From assembly GCA_949316235.1 (NCBI GenBank), contig OX438741.1, forward strand, positions 22,286,324 through 22,350,323: 64,000 bases of DNA. The letters run 5' to 3'. Of the stretch, positions 49,401-61,049 are shown piece by piece. Position numbers and translations under genes: made by a program. Below the pieces are notes generated by a model. That model did not search any database. It saw only the letters and a program-made list of their open reading frames with translations, and had not been told where the DNA came from. This DNA is from Oegoconia quadripuncta. Its lineage: Eukaryota > Arthropoda > Insecta > Lepidoptera > Autostichidae. Numbering within the stretch: position 1 is the first letter of the stretch; every line of letters begins with the position of its first letter.

Positions 49401-52029
49401 AGACATACCCCGCAATAAAATTGTTTACACAGTTAGTTGTTGAGGACTGTCGCAGGAAAGGATATGTGGAGACGCTGATGAAACGTCGGAGATATCTGCC
49501 AGATATAAATAGTAGTGTCATTTCGAAGAAAAGTAAGTCATATTATCGTTATAATTTTAATTCCTACACTTATTGTTAAATTGTAACGTGTTAACATTGA
49601 AACTAACTACTTTTTAACCGACTTCAAAAATTAGGAGATTATCAATTTGGGTGTATATTATACATTTTTTAATGTTTGTTACCTGAGAACACGTTCATTT
49701 ATAAACCAATTCGGAAGATTCTTTTTTTATTTAATAGGATATACTTCCAGGGTGGTCCCATGTTCATCATAATGCTGTTCTGATGATGGGATCATGAGGA
49801 ATTGAGGGATCTCCTCACATATTATAGGCATACATGCAGCAATTTTGGTTATTATTATTTTTTTTAAATAAATAAATAAATATTTCGGATATTTACACCA
49901 ATTATCTAGTCCCAAACTAAGCAAAGCTTGTACTATGGATACTAGATAACGGATAAACATACATAAATATTTATATAAACATCCATGACGCTGGAATAAA
50001 TGTTTGTATTCATCATACAAACATTTACCCCTCGCGGGATTCGAACCCGCAGCCGTCAGTTTCGCTGACAGGGTCACTATCCACTACACCAATCGGTCGT
50101 CTTCGTAAAATAAATTATACCAACAAGTCAAAAATTTGCATTCAAAAGTATCGTTTGGTGAGATGAAAGATGGGGCCACCAACACAATTTGTTACATTAG
50201 AACTCCGTCATTTATATACCGATTTGGAAAATTCTTTTTTTATTTAATTTAATAGGATATGCTTCTAAGGTGGTCTTATTGTTTACCCATATTTTACTTA
50301 ATTTAGTTAGATGATTGTTTTTTTATTTGAATTCCGATATAAATTTAGTTAAGATCTGATGATGCACTCCGGAGTTAGAGAGTGGAACCTTACCGAAGTC
50401 GGTTGTTTTTGGCGTTTCAATTATTACTCGAGTATTTTTTATCTTACTCTTTAAAATATTGTTGAATATCTGTCGAAAATAATTTGTTTCTTTAGTTAGA
50501 TATTTTTGATCAACATCTGGCCATCCATAATAGGTCAGTTAACTCAGGTACCCAATAATATCATTTTTTTTAGTTTCAATGCATTTTAATGAAGGTTTGA
50601 ATTTTTTTTTACATGTAATTTAAAGTTGGTATTATAGGTAGAGTTGTTAAAATTCCAAATTTTTCTTTACAATATTTTATATATTTTTTTTTGCTTTACG
50701 AACAAGTTATACGTCTTAACGTCTAACGAGAAGATACACAATACAAACACAAATACAATACTAGGTAAGTACTTATTTTACCACACACTATAAACCTAGT
50801 GTTTGACAGATTAGTAAGTTAAGATAACAGATTCATAGTACAGAAATACTGCTATTGTGTTTTTGAATGTTCAAAAATAATCCTGTGTATCTAGCTGTCC
50901 TTGCGGTACGCCAAACTTTGTAATAGAGAATTTTTATTTTTCACATACAAGTGCAATACAAGTTGTAGGTACATACTCGTAATGTGCAATGCAATATCAG
51001 TCTGTTAACGGTGAACCGACATTTGCTGCGGATTGGTTGGCGCTCGCGTGCTCTTAATCTATAGACATACCTTTATTCCGAGGTAAATTTAACTTTTTGC
51101 AAATTTTTCTTTCTTTAGATTTGACATTTGAAATGTGAAAACGAACCTAATTTATTTATAAATGTTAGGTGTACACGTGCATACCTATAGCTTTATAAAG
51201 TAATGGAAATTTGCCCATCTACATCCCACACGATACGTAGTTCGTATACATTACAGTTGTCGCTCACTATTTCTGGCTTCCATCATCTATGGTAAGGCCA
51301 AAGTGCGAACTTATAAAAATCAGGGAGGGACATATCATGTCTTTATAAATCGAATTTAAACCGAATAGGCAAGAGGTACTCAGTAGCGTCCGCATGCAGA
51401 TTAGTAGATTAATGCGAGGTGGAAACTAAAGGTAGTGTTTATATATTCTTTTGATGGATACCTAGTATTAGGATGGTACCCCTACCACTATAACTCGTGC
51501 GCGATCGTAACTTTCCCTACATAAAATAAATATTTTGAGCACACCAAAATCCCAAACAGGCAATGACTACTGTTACTGGTTACTAGATAGACTCAGGAAT
51601 AAATGTTCCATACTTATTCATCACACACACATTTCCTACACCAATCGGTCGTAAAGTCTATATTCCAGTTTAACTTTTGGAAGGAATGCTAGGTAGGTAT
51701 TGAGCGTATTCTAATTCGACACATTTCTATGCTTGTCAGGCACAGCAGAGCGGCAGGCAGTTAACACCACGGTGCAAGGTTCAGCTGCAGACATAGCGAA
51801 AGCCGCGATGTGCGCTATCGACAACAAAACCAGCAACGACCCAATGAAACCTCGTCTCATCCTGCAGATGCACGATGAGCTCATATACGAGGTGCCACAA
51901 AATAAAATAAACACCTTTCATAAGTTATTAAAGAAAATCATGGAAGATACAGTGCGTTTGAAAGTGCCTTTACCGGTCAAAGTAAGGTTCGGTTACACTT
52001 GGGGTTCGCTGAAAGAGATTAAGTTTTAA
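34471..52029 (+). CDS. POLQ: DNA polymerase theta (POLQ / Mus308)
   Basis: Nuclear helicase-polymerase that drives microhomology-mediated (theta) end joining of DNA breaks. Nine exons: 34471-36617, 36698-36822, 36934-38951, 40813-40996, 44062-44243, 45516-45685, 47067-47448 (or from 47064), 49268-49532 and 51740-52029 (TAA). They total 5763 nt, about 1920 aa, near Drosophila Mus308 in size. N-terminal helicase: Walker A APTSAGKS, DEAH-type DELH, SATLPNLDMLANWL, ATSTLSSGVNLPARK, QMIGRAGRMGKD; then the helical region (AFCRQLGWKNMEMLISQFQ). The middle (about residues 850-1150) is low-complexity and Asn/Ser-rich. C-terminal family-A polymerase: TGRVSMHEPNLQNVPR, motif A VSADYCQLEMRI, motif B DLRQKAKQLCYGILYGMG, motif C LQMHDELIYE. 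Both catalytic Asp are present. ATG 34471 has a good context (GAAATGGCC). Intron 1 needs a GC donor. It is not truncated. Confidence 0.97.
39317..40356 (-). mobile_element. Long-TIR DNA transposon remnant with DDE-fragment ORF
   Basis: The left arm (39317 to about 39600) and right arm (about 40077 to 40356) are inverted repeats of about 280 bp with only a handful of differences, starting CAGGGCGTCCCACGGCTATG. TA flanks both ends (39315-39316, 40357-40358). The 480-bp centre, with part of the arm, encodes a minus-strand C-terminal transposase piece: SNPVRFFLWGYVKNLLY … IKRVRLCIEQDGTHFEHLI, as in insect Tc1/mariner-related 'PLDFFLWGY' transposases. The arms contain a tRNA-like box-B word (GGTTCGATTCCCGG). 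Located in POLQ intron 3. Confidence 0.88.
40480..40745 (+). mobile_element. tRNA-derived SINE, family B
   Basis: Head GTGGCTCAATGTAAACAACA, box B GGGTTCGATCCCC, body with TTATCAGAGATAAGATAGCC, and a tail equal to the reverse complement of ATTACACCTGTTGTTAAGTG. Most complete copy of the family in the window; it ends about 65 bp before a POLQ exon (40813). Confidence 0.8.
41192..42895 (-). mobile_element. Internally deleted Ty1/copia LTR retrotransposon
   Basis: Two 197-bp LTRs (41192-41388 and 42699-42895) differ at about three positions. A 5-bp target duplication ATACA lies outside both (41187-41191, 42896-42900). On the minus strand the LTR starts TGTTAAACC and is preceded by a purine-rich ACGGGGAGG tract at the 3' LTR. 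The interior of about 1.3 kb keeps a gag N-terminus (42666-42262: GASQIGKLEGAKNYGTWAFA) and a copia RNase H end (42135-41827: GYADADYGSNIIDRHSYTGY, ALSTTEAEYMALGKACKEAI). Protease, integrase and most RT are gone. Located in POLQ intron 4. Confidence 0.92.
44570..44890. other. GC-richer unassigned block in a POLQ intron
   Basis: About 320 bp of clearly higher GC content than its surroundings, with open frames on both strands but no family resemblance. Possibly a repeat insertion; no terminal repeats or duplication seen. Confidence 0.4.
46290..46590 (+). pseudogene. RTE-type LINE relic
   Basis: Degenerate text still reads in pieces as the RTE C-terminal region (ETWSLNMGLQRKFKF…, then …AGHIARRTDGRWG-like and …SRWM-like fragments). 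It is the same family as 61050-61315. It has stops and frameshifts, and is followed by a (CAATA)n run and a 'CTCTTTATTGCGCAA' repeat start. Confidence 0.65.
47690..47910 (+). repeat. Dispersed repeat fragment in POLQ intron
   Basis: AACCGGTTTCCATCAAACATG, GTTCAGCCGTTTTTGGCTAC and CACAGACAGACATAGGC … TTTGCGTCGG form a common lepidopteran repeat. Shorter pieces recur near 43270-43790, 52700-52840 and 63850-63950. Confidence 0.6.
47910..49267. other. POLQ intron, no further recognised feature
   Basis: AT-rich intronic sequence between the exons at 47067-47448 and 49268-49532. A short 'CACTTTATTGCACAACAG' repeat start near 48130 is the only recognisable piece. Confidence 0.5.
49862..50102 (-). 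mobile_element. tRNA-derived SINE, family A
   Basis: Reverse complement of the 3697-3946 element: head GACCGATTGGTGTAGTGGAT and box B GGGTTCGAATCCCGC on the minus strand, then the body and an AATATTTATTTATTTAT tail at the 49862 end. Located in the POLQ intron before the last exon. Confidence 0.85.
51530..51655 (-). mobile_element. SINE family A, internally deleted copy
   Basis: TTACTAGATAGACTCAGGAATAAATG and ATTCATCACACACACATTTC then TACACCAATCGGTCGT match the family-A body and head (reverse), but box B and part of the middle are missing. It lies about 85 bp before the last POLQ exon. Confidence 0.65.
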
Positions 52030-52116
52030 AATCATGTTCATTTTAGTATTGTATAGTTCTGTGATATTTTATTGCATCGTCATGTATTTACTTAGTACAT
52101 AATATACTTAGTTTAT

Positions 52117-52122
52117 AATAAA
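52117..52122 (+). promoter_or_regulatory. Polyadenylation signal AATAAA
   Basis: AATAAA lies 88 bases after the POLQ stop codon (52027-52029) and is the likely POLQ 3' end signal. Confidence 0.7.
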
Positions 52123-52248
52123 ATCACACAGTCCGTATTTTTTTTGGTTTTGGAGCCGAAAACCTCATATTGGAAAAAAATCTAATGTCTATATTCGAGA
52201 TTAAAAACGCAATAGGAAATAAAGTTTTTTGAACTAGAACGTTCTATA

Positions 52249-52605
52249 CCGGTGAGTTTTTTACCGTAAGGAAAAAAATAGGACATATTAGGTAAGTGAA
52301 ATAGAAGTTTTTGGCAGGTATAGGGTAGTTTAATTATTTTTTTCACAATCATCGTCGACGCATTCGTAGGGTTCCTCTCGTATTATGCGGAATTTATTTT
52401 AAACTCCTAATTTCTCCAGTTTTTTTAATTTATTTAATTGAATGATGTAATTATAGGGAATAGGCTACAAACGCGACCGTCAAATGACACTACGCTTCAT
52501 TCGATAATGGTTTTGAAAAAAAAAAAAAACTACCTATACCAATACCTTCTGTTTCACATATGTAATATGCCCAATTTTTTTCTTACGGTAAAAAAAACTC
52601 ACCGG
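52249..52605. mobile_element. MITE of the CCGG…TACCGTAAGG family, copy 2
   Basis: Starts CCGGTGAGTTTTTTACCGTA; the right end is its inverted copy (…TTACGGTAAAAAAAACTCACCGG, in part). TA flanks at 52247-52248 and 52606-52607. It lies just after the POLQ 3' end. Confidence 0.88.
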
Positions 52606-52867
52606 TATAATATAATTGGCATGTATGAGTATTTAGAAAACTCCCTAGAGTTTAGAAAATAAAATCCAGGTACACAAACCGCGTGTGAAAGCTATATGTC
52701 TTCAAAACGGCTGACACGAGTTCTCGTCAAATACCAGCATTCGAAAATTAAAAGCTGTTTTAGTGTTACAATGCTACAGACAGATACACAGACATAGGCA
52801 CCGAAATTATAATACACCCTTCTGCGTCGGGAATTAACAATGTAGGTACTTTAATAACGTACATATA

Positions 52868-53222
52868 CCGGAGTTTTTTTACCGCAAGGAAAAAATTGAG
52901 CATATTTGGTAAGAAGGTATCGGCATAGGAAGTTTTTTTTTTTTCAAAACAATACGTGTACGAATACAGCTGTGTGTCATTTGTCTGTCGCGTTTGTAGC
53001 CTAATATAATTACATAATAACATTACATAAATAAAACTTGTAGAAAATATGACTTCCAAATAAATTTCGCATGACAGGAACCCTACGAATTGCGCCAGTC
53101 GCATGTCAATCTCCGGCCGGGGCGTGCGTCGATGATGGTTTTGAAAAAAATAAATGAACTACCTATGTTAATAACTTCTATTTTACTTACCTAATTAGCT
53201 TACGTTAAAAAAACTCATCCGG
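52868..53222. mobile_element. MITE of the CCGG…TACCGTAAGG family, copy 3
   Basis: Starts CCGGAGTTTTTTTACCGCAA and ends with an inverted, more eroded copy (CTTACGTTAAAAAAACTCAT, then CCGG), with TA on both sides. Same orientation-symmetric family as the elements at 29352 and 52249, and more diverged. Confidence 0.8.
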
Positions 53223-53500
53223 TAATATTACGACCTTTATCCCAAATCGCAGAAATATCCCAAACTAAATCGTTTGATTAATGCTTGAAACATCATCCAC
53301 GGTTCACCTTCGAAATGTACATAAATTTGCATATACATGACACTGGTGAGCTCCTCGCATGGATGTTTTTTGGTGTAAAGTCCCGTAGTCGCTTTTTACA
53401 ACACCCACGGGAGGAGATGGGTTGGTTCTATTTTATTTAGGTACCGAAACAACACGGCACTGTCACTTTGCAATAAAGTTAAATTTAATTTGGTACAGCA

Positions 53501-53698
53501 GACCGAGGGCGGAGTGTGAGTTTTGTTTCGACTTAACTTTACTACCGCGTTCACGTTAACGTGACGATTTGTATGAAGAAATATACAGCCCCTCTAGCGG
53601 ATAGTTTGCAAAACGATTTTTTTCATAGATACTTTTTGCGTAAACGCGAACGCGATGGTAAAGTTAAAAACGAGACAAAACTCGCACTTCGCACACCG
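53501..53698. repeat. Inverted repeat of about 50-65-bp arms
   Basis: ACCGAGGGCGGAGTGTGAGT … TTAACTTTACTACCGCGTTC on the left mirrors GAACGCGATGGTAAAGTTAA … ACTCGCACTTCGCACACCGA on the right. Probably another MITE; the flanking duplication is not clear. Confidence 0.65.
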
Positions 53699-54719
53699 AT
53701 TTCAAACTAACAACGAGTCTGAGGGTTTTGTACCTAAGGTTGGTGATGACCATTGACAACCTTTTTAAATCAACTAACTTAATTATGTTTAGTTAGATAG
53801 ACGATCTATGAAATTAAACGAAAATATAAGTTTGTGGCATTTCAAAATTCCCTTTTTGTCAAAATTCAAGATTGTTGGGAAGTGGCCAATATGTTGATGA
53901 TCTGTTAAGGAGTGAGACATCGGCTGCAACCCCAATCAAATGGAGCGGAGGAAAAGTAGCCAATAAGTTCACTTGTATTCAGCATCTTTATAGTACAGAA
54001 AATTCTTAGAAAATTAAATGGAAACGCACCCTTAGTACGAACATTTGACTTTGACAGGCCGTACTTTTTATTGCGTTACTCTAGAAGCTTGAATTTTTTG
54101 CAGCAATATGAGGCCGCAGACCTAGTATTTGATATTAATTTCAGCTGGATACTTCTAGCGTTCCTAAGAAAAAGGTCAATCCAAAGTTTATCAATGTTAT
54201 GTACTGAACCCTCAGCTCACCAGTTCTACTCGCACTTGACCATCCTTTTTAAATTAAGTTTTAGTTATTAGTAAAATGATATGCTTTATGATTTTTTTGT
54301 ATATATTTTTTATATTATTATTTCTATTAGATTCCAATTTTAAAGAATTTGGAAGCAAAGTATAGCAGCCATTAAAGTAGGTCAATCCCTAAGCAGGATT
54401 CTATCATTCTAAATTCAGTCCTTTTCCCATTCATTTATAGGAACCACACTCATTCATTGAATTATAGAGTGTTCGCAAATATTCCATCTCTACCATTCTA
54501 TCTCGAAACAAATTAAAACTGTTTACTCGCAGGTGATGATAACGATAGATAATAAATTCCCAACAAAACTCAGTTTGGTGTAAATTTTGACATTCATTTC
54601 ATTGTAGCAAGTGCTACGAATAGTGAGTGTGTTATGAAAATTCTTTATACCTATATACATTCCAAGTTGACGTCACTGACGTCACTTAAAAAGAAAACCC
54701 ATAGCGCCATCTTTGCGTA

Positions 54720-54905
54720 TTTCCCGCGGTTTTTCCGCGTTTCCACACAGAGAGGTCGGGGTTGCGCGCCTCCCTCGGCGCAATCAATACCTGCGCGGTT
54801 CCACAATTTCTCTACAAGCCTCTGACCGCTTGTCACCCCGTGTCGCTCGGCGCCCGACGGCGAGCACCGACCGCGCTCGCAACAAAAAATTTACTATCAC
54901 ATAAA
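54720..54905 (+). promoter_or_regulatory. GC-rich leader/promoter region of the TULP4-like gene
   Basis: About 185 bp with much higher GC content and many CpG than surrounding DNA (GGGGTTGCGCGCCTCCCTCG, GCTCGGCGCCCGACGGCGAG). It ends about 120 bp before the start codon at 55025. Most simply a promoter and 5' UTR; no TATA box called. Confidence 0.5.
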
Positions 54906-55024
54906 TCCGTTTAAATTAATAAAATGTACGCGTTAACACGCGAGCTTCAGCTCACAAAATATCCACCCTTCACGTACTCAACTGTAGTACAAGTGATTTA
55001 AAGTGTTTTAATTAATTTGTGAAA

Positions 55025-55120
55025 ATGCATCTTCATTTTGAGAGGAATGTTAACGCGAAGTGCGATTGTAGTATATTGTCACTCTCATGGATGGGAAAGG
55101 TGCCTGATGAGCTACCTGAG
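55025..55120 (+). CDS. First coding exon of a probable TULP4/tusp (tubby-like) gene, partial
   Basis: Encodes 32 residues from ATG 55025 (context GTGAAAATG): MHLHFERNVNAKCDCSILSL then SWMGKVPDELPE, ending in phase 0 at a strong donor (GAG|GTAAGA). The pattern 'CDCSILSLSWMGKVPDE' recalls the start of insect Tusp and of human TULP4 (SNILCLSWKGRVP), proteins with WD repeats, a SOCS box and a tubby domain thought to act as ubiquitin-ligase adaptors. The assignment rests on this short stretch and memory. No second coding exon is recognisable before the right edge, so the first intron is at least 8.8 kb. The GC-rich leader just upstream supports a real gene start. Confidence 0.6.
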
Positions 55121-58100
55121 GTAAGACGCTTTTTATTATTTCTTGTTTTAAATGCCTCGTTATTTAATAGTATTTATCTATCTAACCGTGATGATTACGT
55201 ACTACCTACTCAGTTCGTCCGCTCTGTATATTATTTTAATAAACAAAGCAGGTCTGTGATCCAATTACCTTTATTTTGAATGTAAATTGCTTAGTTCTTT
55301 TTTGGTAGGTAGAAGAGCTTACTAATATTGTTACGTTCAATACTCCTCTCTTTTAATCAAATGGTTTTCTGAATGGTTGCCTAGTCATGTAGATTGTTTC
55401 TCATGCAAACTCCAATAACTTGTAGTTTTACAATTATGACTTCACCGCATGTTTTGAAGACCAGAACCAGTATCTATGTAGGATGTAGGTAGCGGTTACT
55501 GAAGTACTTTTGGGCAAGAACGATGGTTTTCTTGTGGGCAATAAATGTTTGAGGTTTACTTGACGGATCATCGCTGCTTAAGACCTACCATTGGGCGGAA
55601 CATCGGAAAAATATCGATAGTACTTTGTGGCATTTGAGACAGGATATATTTATCTATGCAATAATGTAGTCATTGAACAAGAATGCAAAGATCATTAGCC
55701 ATACATTATGCTCCTATTACGGAGTAATGTGTTCCATAAGTCACCTGTTTCCAATTCCAATTATGGGAATTCTTCAGGTGATCGATATTCTGTTCTTCAG
55801 GAGAAAAGGGGAACAAAGCTTAAATTGAATTTAAAGTGAAGATTTAAAGCATGTCACGTGCCTTCAAATTGATTCTTGATTTGCGTTAAATTGCTTCCGT
55901 AGTTATTCATTGGTGAACAAATTGAATACATTATTGTACAATCGATGTTTGTATATGGAATTTTTGAATACGGATCAAATCTTAATAAATCATTTGTCTC
56001 AAGAAGGCCGCCACATGTAATATAATCTCGATTTGAATTTTATCTCAAGTCAGAATTGAATGGAAGTTATAAAAGGCGACCAATTTCGAGTAGGATTTGA
56101 GCATTATGATTCCATATTCATTCCATTGAACATCGCCATTGACAAACTTTTTAAAATGACAAACTTAGGGCCCGTCTAAACGGTTCCCAAGATTGAAATT
56201 ACCTTAAGTTGGAGCTTGAGAATCCGTTGCATATTAAAACAGTATCAAAAAAAAATAGTATTGAGACTGAGGCGCGATCTCAATCTCAAGATCGATTTAT
56301 TAATAGGTATGGCCCTATACTATAGACCTAACCTAACCTAGACGATTCATTAATAGTTACCAGAAAATTATGTTTTGTTGCGTGATAATCTGCTTTCTAT
56401 TATTACCTACATTATTTTATTTAGTTCTGCACTTATATTAGTGCCCCATCCTGTATAGCTTCTCTAACCTCTGGCAGGGTTAGTAGGAAGAGATTTCTTT
56501 GCTCACAGTGATTTCTTGCAGATAAGCTCACCTTTGTACATCTGACTGATTTGTCTGTTTGTGTTTCTTGAACAACGACGAACATTTACATCTATAATTC
56601 CACAACAATTTTCATATATTTTCCTTTAGTTAACATGTGAAACCTACCTTTATGCCAAATTTCAATATTCTAGTTCAATGTGAAATCACTACAGAACCCT
56701 AAGTATTCACAGAAATAAATAAGGGTTTATATTGGGCACCGAAAAATTTTTCATCATATTTTTGAACTCTTATTTTTGTTTGTGATAATTTTCATTTGTC
56801 CTAAAATTAGGTACACATAATGCATTTGTCCTTATATTTTTGGCTTAGAGCAAAAAATATAAAAATGATATAAGTAACATTTAACATAATATTTGTTTAC
56901 CTACTATAAACAAATAAAGCCTAACAAATTTTACCATAGGTAAATCTTAAAACACTTAATCTTTTTTGTCTGAATATTATTTATCATAATTTTTTGTTCA
57001 CTAAAATAAAATGTAACCTAACAACTTTAACACACATTACCCCATCATCAAACATTCAAGCAAGCACGCAGGCAAGCATGCAAGAAAATATGCAACTGAA
57101 TAACCATGGGCTTCGCACGCTCGGTTGTTACGGACCTCCTCGAAGAGGGGGTCTACTCTAACCAAAATAGCTTCGGACGGCCGTAACTTCGTTTTCTTTA
57201 GCCAAGAATCCTTTAATTGCATAACTTCAGACGTTTCTTGCGTCCCGTACTAATTTGTGATGTCCAACCATATGCAACAAAAATAAATTAATGACGATTG
57301 GTTTATAATTGACACAGCAAACTGCAAAAGAAAAAGTCGTCCGTCCGAAGCTATTTTTGTTAGAGAGTAGACCCCAATGGTTTCGCATTTAGCTTAGGAC
57401 TTACTATTCTAGGGCGCCCCGATTCTGCACGCTTCGTAACCAGCAAGAGCTCTTAATTATCACTTCTAGAATAGATTCGATCTTAGTCTATTTTTATTTT
57501 GTATTAGTTAATCTCATACATCTTAGTTTAAAATTGCTTTCTAGCTTTTGATTATGCCAAATTAAATGAGTGATTATGTAATTTAAGATGAGAATAGTAT
57601 ACGTGAGATTTAAGTGAAATTATTGTTATGTATTATCATTTTATATGATAAGTTATCGTTATGTCAAACATTACTTGCAGGTACAATAGTAAGATGACTG
57701 TCAATTTTATGGGAAATAATATTAGGGAAAGCAACGGACACCCAAATAAATAATCACTCTCCATTCATTTCTTTCTTTCTGCAATAATAAGAATGGGATA
57801 CAGAATATATCTTATAATGTTTCCTTATTAACGTTACGTATTGTAGGTATTGTCTCTATCATAAACGTTTGCCGAAGCTACGAAGCGGCAGCCTACGGTG
57901 GAAATGTGCATAGATAATAATTTAACCGCTAAAATTTGCAAAACAATCAAACTCCAATAAAGTTCCATTCTCTATCTCTAGAGTGCATCATCAGATCTTC
58001 ACTAAACATAAAGGGACCGTATTTCAAACAAAAATAAAATATTGAAATCGGCTCACAGCTGGGGGCGAATCGCGGAACATACTTGTACATAAAAAAATAC

Positions 58101-60675
58101 AGCCGATTTGATAATCTTCTCTTTTTTTGAAATTGGTAAATAAATTTGACAAAAATATGGAGAGGACCAATTCGCGAAATTACTAGTTCAACAGAAGACT
58201 CGCACCCACATTTATAACGGTTCACCAGAGGACGGGGCTGATGATGAGTATTTGTGTTCGCTTTTATTTATACATCGACCTTCTTCATATGGATGCGGAA
58301 TACATTATTCGCTAGGAATATTTACGCGAAACACGTACCTGCTCAACCTCGCGATATTCTTCCAATACTTCGATATTATTAAAGCCAGCGCTCCGATATT
58401 CGCACATCTCGGAAATAGGTTGCAGACGGAGACAGGTTGTATTTCTTTTGTCAGTGTGGCAGCATCTTTGTGAAGGTATTTCTAGACAATTTTTTGCAAA
58501 CCCAAACCAATGTTACGAGTAACACAAGCTAGAGGCAGGAGGCTGAGTGGCTCCCCATTCAATTAACCTTTCTTCGCCTCCACAACAGTTGACCTATTTA
58601 CTTACATTTCTATTCAACGGCTACCACCTAGGACCACTTTTGTGGCACGTCGCGTCGGAAGTTAGTAAGAATGCAACATTTTGTCGAGGAAATTGAAGCG
58701 GTGTGGAGAATTTTCAAGGAGTGCACTGCGGCGACTGAAAAAACACTTCCGATATTTTTGACGAGTCTATCTACACTTTAAAATCACTGGTACTTATACC
58801 ACCTACAATATATCTTGTTTTGTTTGATAGTTATAGTACTCTGGCGTCACTGGCATCCTCATTTTTCATATGCGGAGACGGTTTTACATATGATTATAAT
58901 TTGTCTCCCAAAAAACTGCATAAATAGTGCTACCGAAATAGACAAGTTCCATAACATTTTTATGACAAAAGTTTCGCTGCTCCTTTTCACAAAGACATGA
59001 AAATAACTTAGTTGTTTTTGAAGTACTGTTTATGCTCACTTAAAATATTAATAACTCGTAAACAATTTTTTCCTTTACCTTTACATTATCAAAATAGCTG
59101 AATTCCACTTTGTGAAAAGCCTACTGGAGGAATAAGGAGGAGCCTAATCTGAATCTGAATTCTGAATCTGAATATTGGATAAAGTTATCGCCAATCGTAT
59201 CGACACTTTATAGTTCTCTGTGGTGAAGGTATCACGCTACAGAATAATATGCATTGACACGACTATTGTTGAGTAGTGCTCTCGCTCTAAATAGCACGTG
59301 TAGCCTTAAATATAAAGTGTAATTCTTTCTCTTATGTGAGGTATGATGAGCTATATAGTAATTTGTTGCGAGTCTAAGCTGGCGGTGCGATTCCGGGAAA
59401 CACGAAGAATGTGATAGGTTTCACGTTTGTAATCTGAATAAAGAATATTGGAGTCTCTCCGATACCATAGTGATCCCGGTGTTACACGAGTTGTAGGCTC
59501 TACATATCATTCAGGAATTAAAGTCATTTATTGAATAAATTAATTCTTGGAACATATATGATTAGCGCAAGGGGTGTAAATTAGGGATTCCCGGCATCGA
59601 GTCCCCTTAAAATCACACACGACAAAGATTTATTTTAAAAATACTTGTCACTGTCTTTTACACAGAGCGATATGAAAATCGATAATGGAACCGTTAAAAA
59701 TTCGCAGAACAACCGACTTCAGTAAGGTTCCACCATCTAGCTCCGGAGTGTATCATCAGAACTTAAGCACCATATGGGACCACGCTGGTGATGAACCATA
59801 TGATACAGTAAAACAACTGAAGAAAATATGGATGATCATGTATAAAAATAAAATAACATCTTTTAACACGATATATTTGGTATGTTCATATCTCTCTCTT
59901 TCCTGAGGAGCATATCGCTTCGTATAAGCGAGCAAGCAATATTTTCAGATATTTATCTGCGTCATGTGATACAGTTAAGATGGCAGAGATATTTTTGAAA
60001 CTAGAGTGCATCGCTATCAACGCACTTATATCATAACAGTTTAAATAGGCCTTTTAGGACCACTAGCATTATTGGTATTGTCAGCCTTAACGAAACCTGC
60101 CCCGCGTGGCGTCTGGGACAAATTACATCGATAGCGATTTGCAAATTGTAATTCTGAAGGCAAAGACAAAAAAATCGAAGGCAAAAGGCACACACGCGGC
60201 TCTATACCTTCAGTACAATTTGGGGGAATAATGTCTCGAGGTCTAACTGAGAAACTTTAACGAGTTTTCAATGTTATTTTTTCAAGGATTTTGTGAGAAT
60301 TAAAACGCGATGTCAAAATTCGAAACGATATAGACTATATTGGCTCTAAACCAATTAAGTAATTTCGTTCCTTTTATGTTTAATTATGATCCTGTAATAA
60401 CCCGCCAGAGCGGTAATTCACTGAGCAATTGGTGGGGCGGTTGCTCCGACAAAGAGCGCCAATTTTACGCAAACTTTCATATTATAATTATGTACTAAAA
60501 AAATATTTTCGTAAGGATACCTGAGAAAATTGTTCGCAGTTATATAAATACAGACGTTTAATTAAACTTCTGTAAGTTAGGCGTAAAGGCGTTCGTAAGT
60601 CTGTTGATTTAATATTATAAATATATTCTACTTATCAAACAACAGTTACGTGATCTAATCAGAATCAATAAATAC
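55121..60675. other. Start of a long intron, mostly unannotatable
   Basis: Presumed first intron of the TULP4-like gene. Apart from a small inverted repeat (57147-57375) and fragments of a dispersed repeat (CATCATCAGATCTTCAC near 57990; TCCACCATCTAGCTCCGGAG near 59728), I see no exon or assignable element. Confidence 0.5.
57147..57375. repeat. Small MITE-like inverted repeat
   Basis: GGGGTCTACTCTAACCAAAA … AGCTTCGGACGG at the left mirrors CCGTCCGAAGCT … AGAGAGTAGACCCC at the right; arms of about 32 bp, total 229 bp. Non-coding. Confidence 0.75.
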
Positions 60676-60679
60676 GACC

Positions 60680-60935
60680 TGTTTGGTGTAGTGGTTAGCA
60701 ACTCTGACCACTATACCAAAGGATTGCGGGTTCGAATCCTGCTAGGGGCATATGTTTGTGTGATGAATACGGACATGTGTATGTTTTCATTTATAACAAG
60801 TATTTATTTACAAAAAAAATATGTATTTATGTAGTATATCAACCATCTGGTATCCACAACACAAGCCTATAGTTGCTTACTGCGGAACTAGATGGCGCTG
60901 TGTGTATGTCTAAGGATATTTATTTATTTTTTATT
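60680..60935 (+). mobile_element. tRNA-derived SINE, family A subfamily
   Basis: Head CCTGTTTGGTGTAGTGGTTA, box B GGGTTCGAATCCTGC, then TTTGTGTGATGAATACGG and GGTATCCACAACACAAGCCT, with an ATTTATTTATTTTTTATTTAT tail near 60920. Closer to the 890-1140 copy than to the one at 3697. Confidence 0.8.
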
Positions 60936-61049
60936 TATGTAAATACGTAGGCGAACGAAGGCGTCTGTTTATTTAGTATTATAAATATATTCTACTTATC
61001 AAACAAAATAAAAACAAATTCACTACGTAATCGAATTAGGAATGATGAA

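Noticed and set aside
56325..56342. CCTAACCTAACCTA run, like the insect telomere repeat (TTAGG)n
   Set aside because: Fewer than three units with no extension; within chance for AT-rich DNA.
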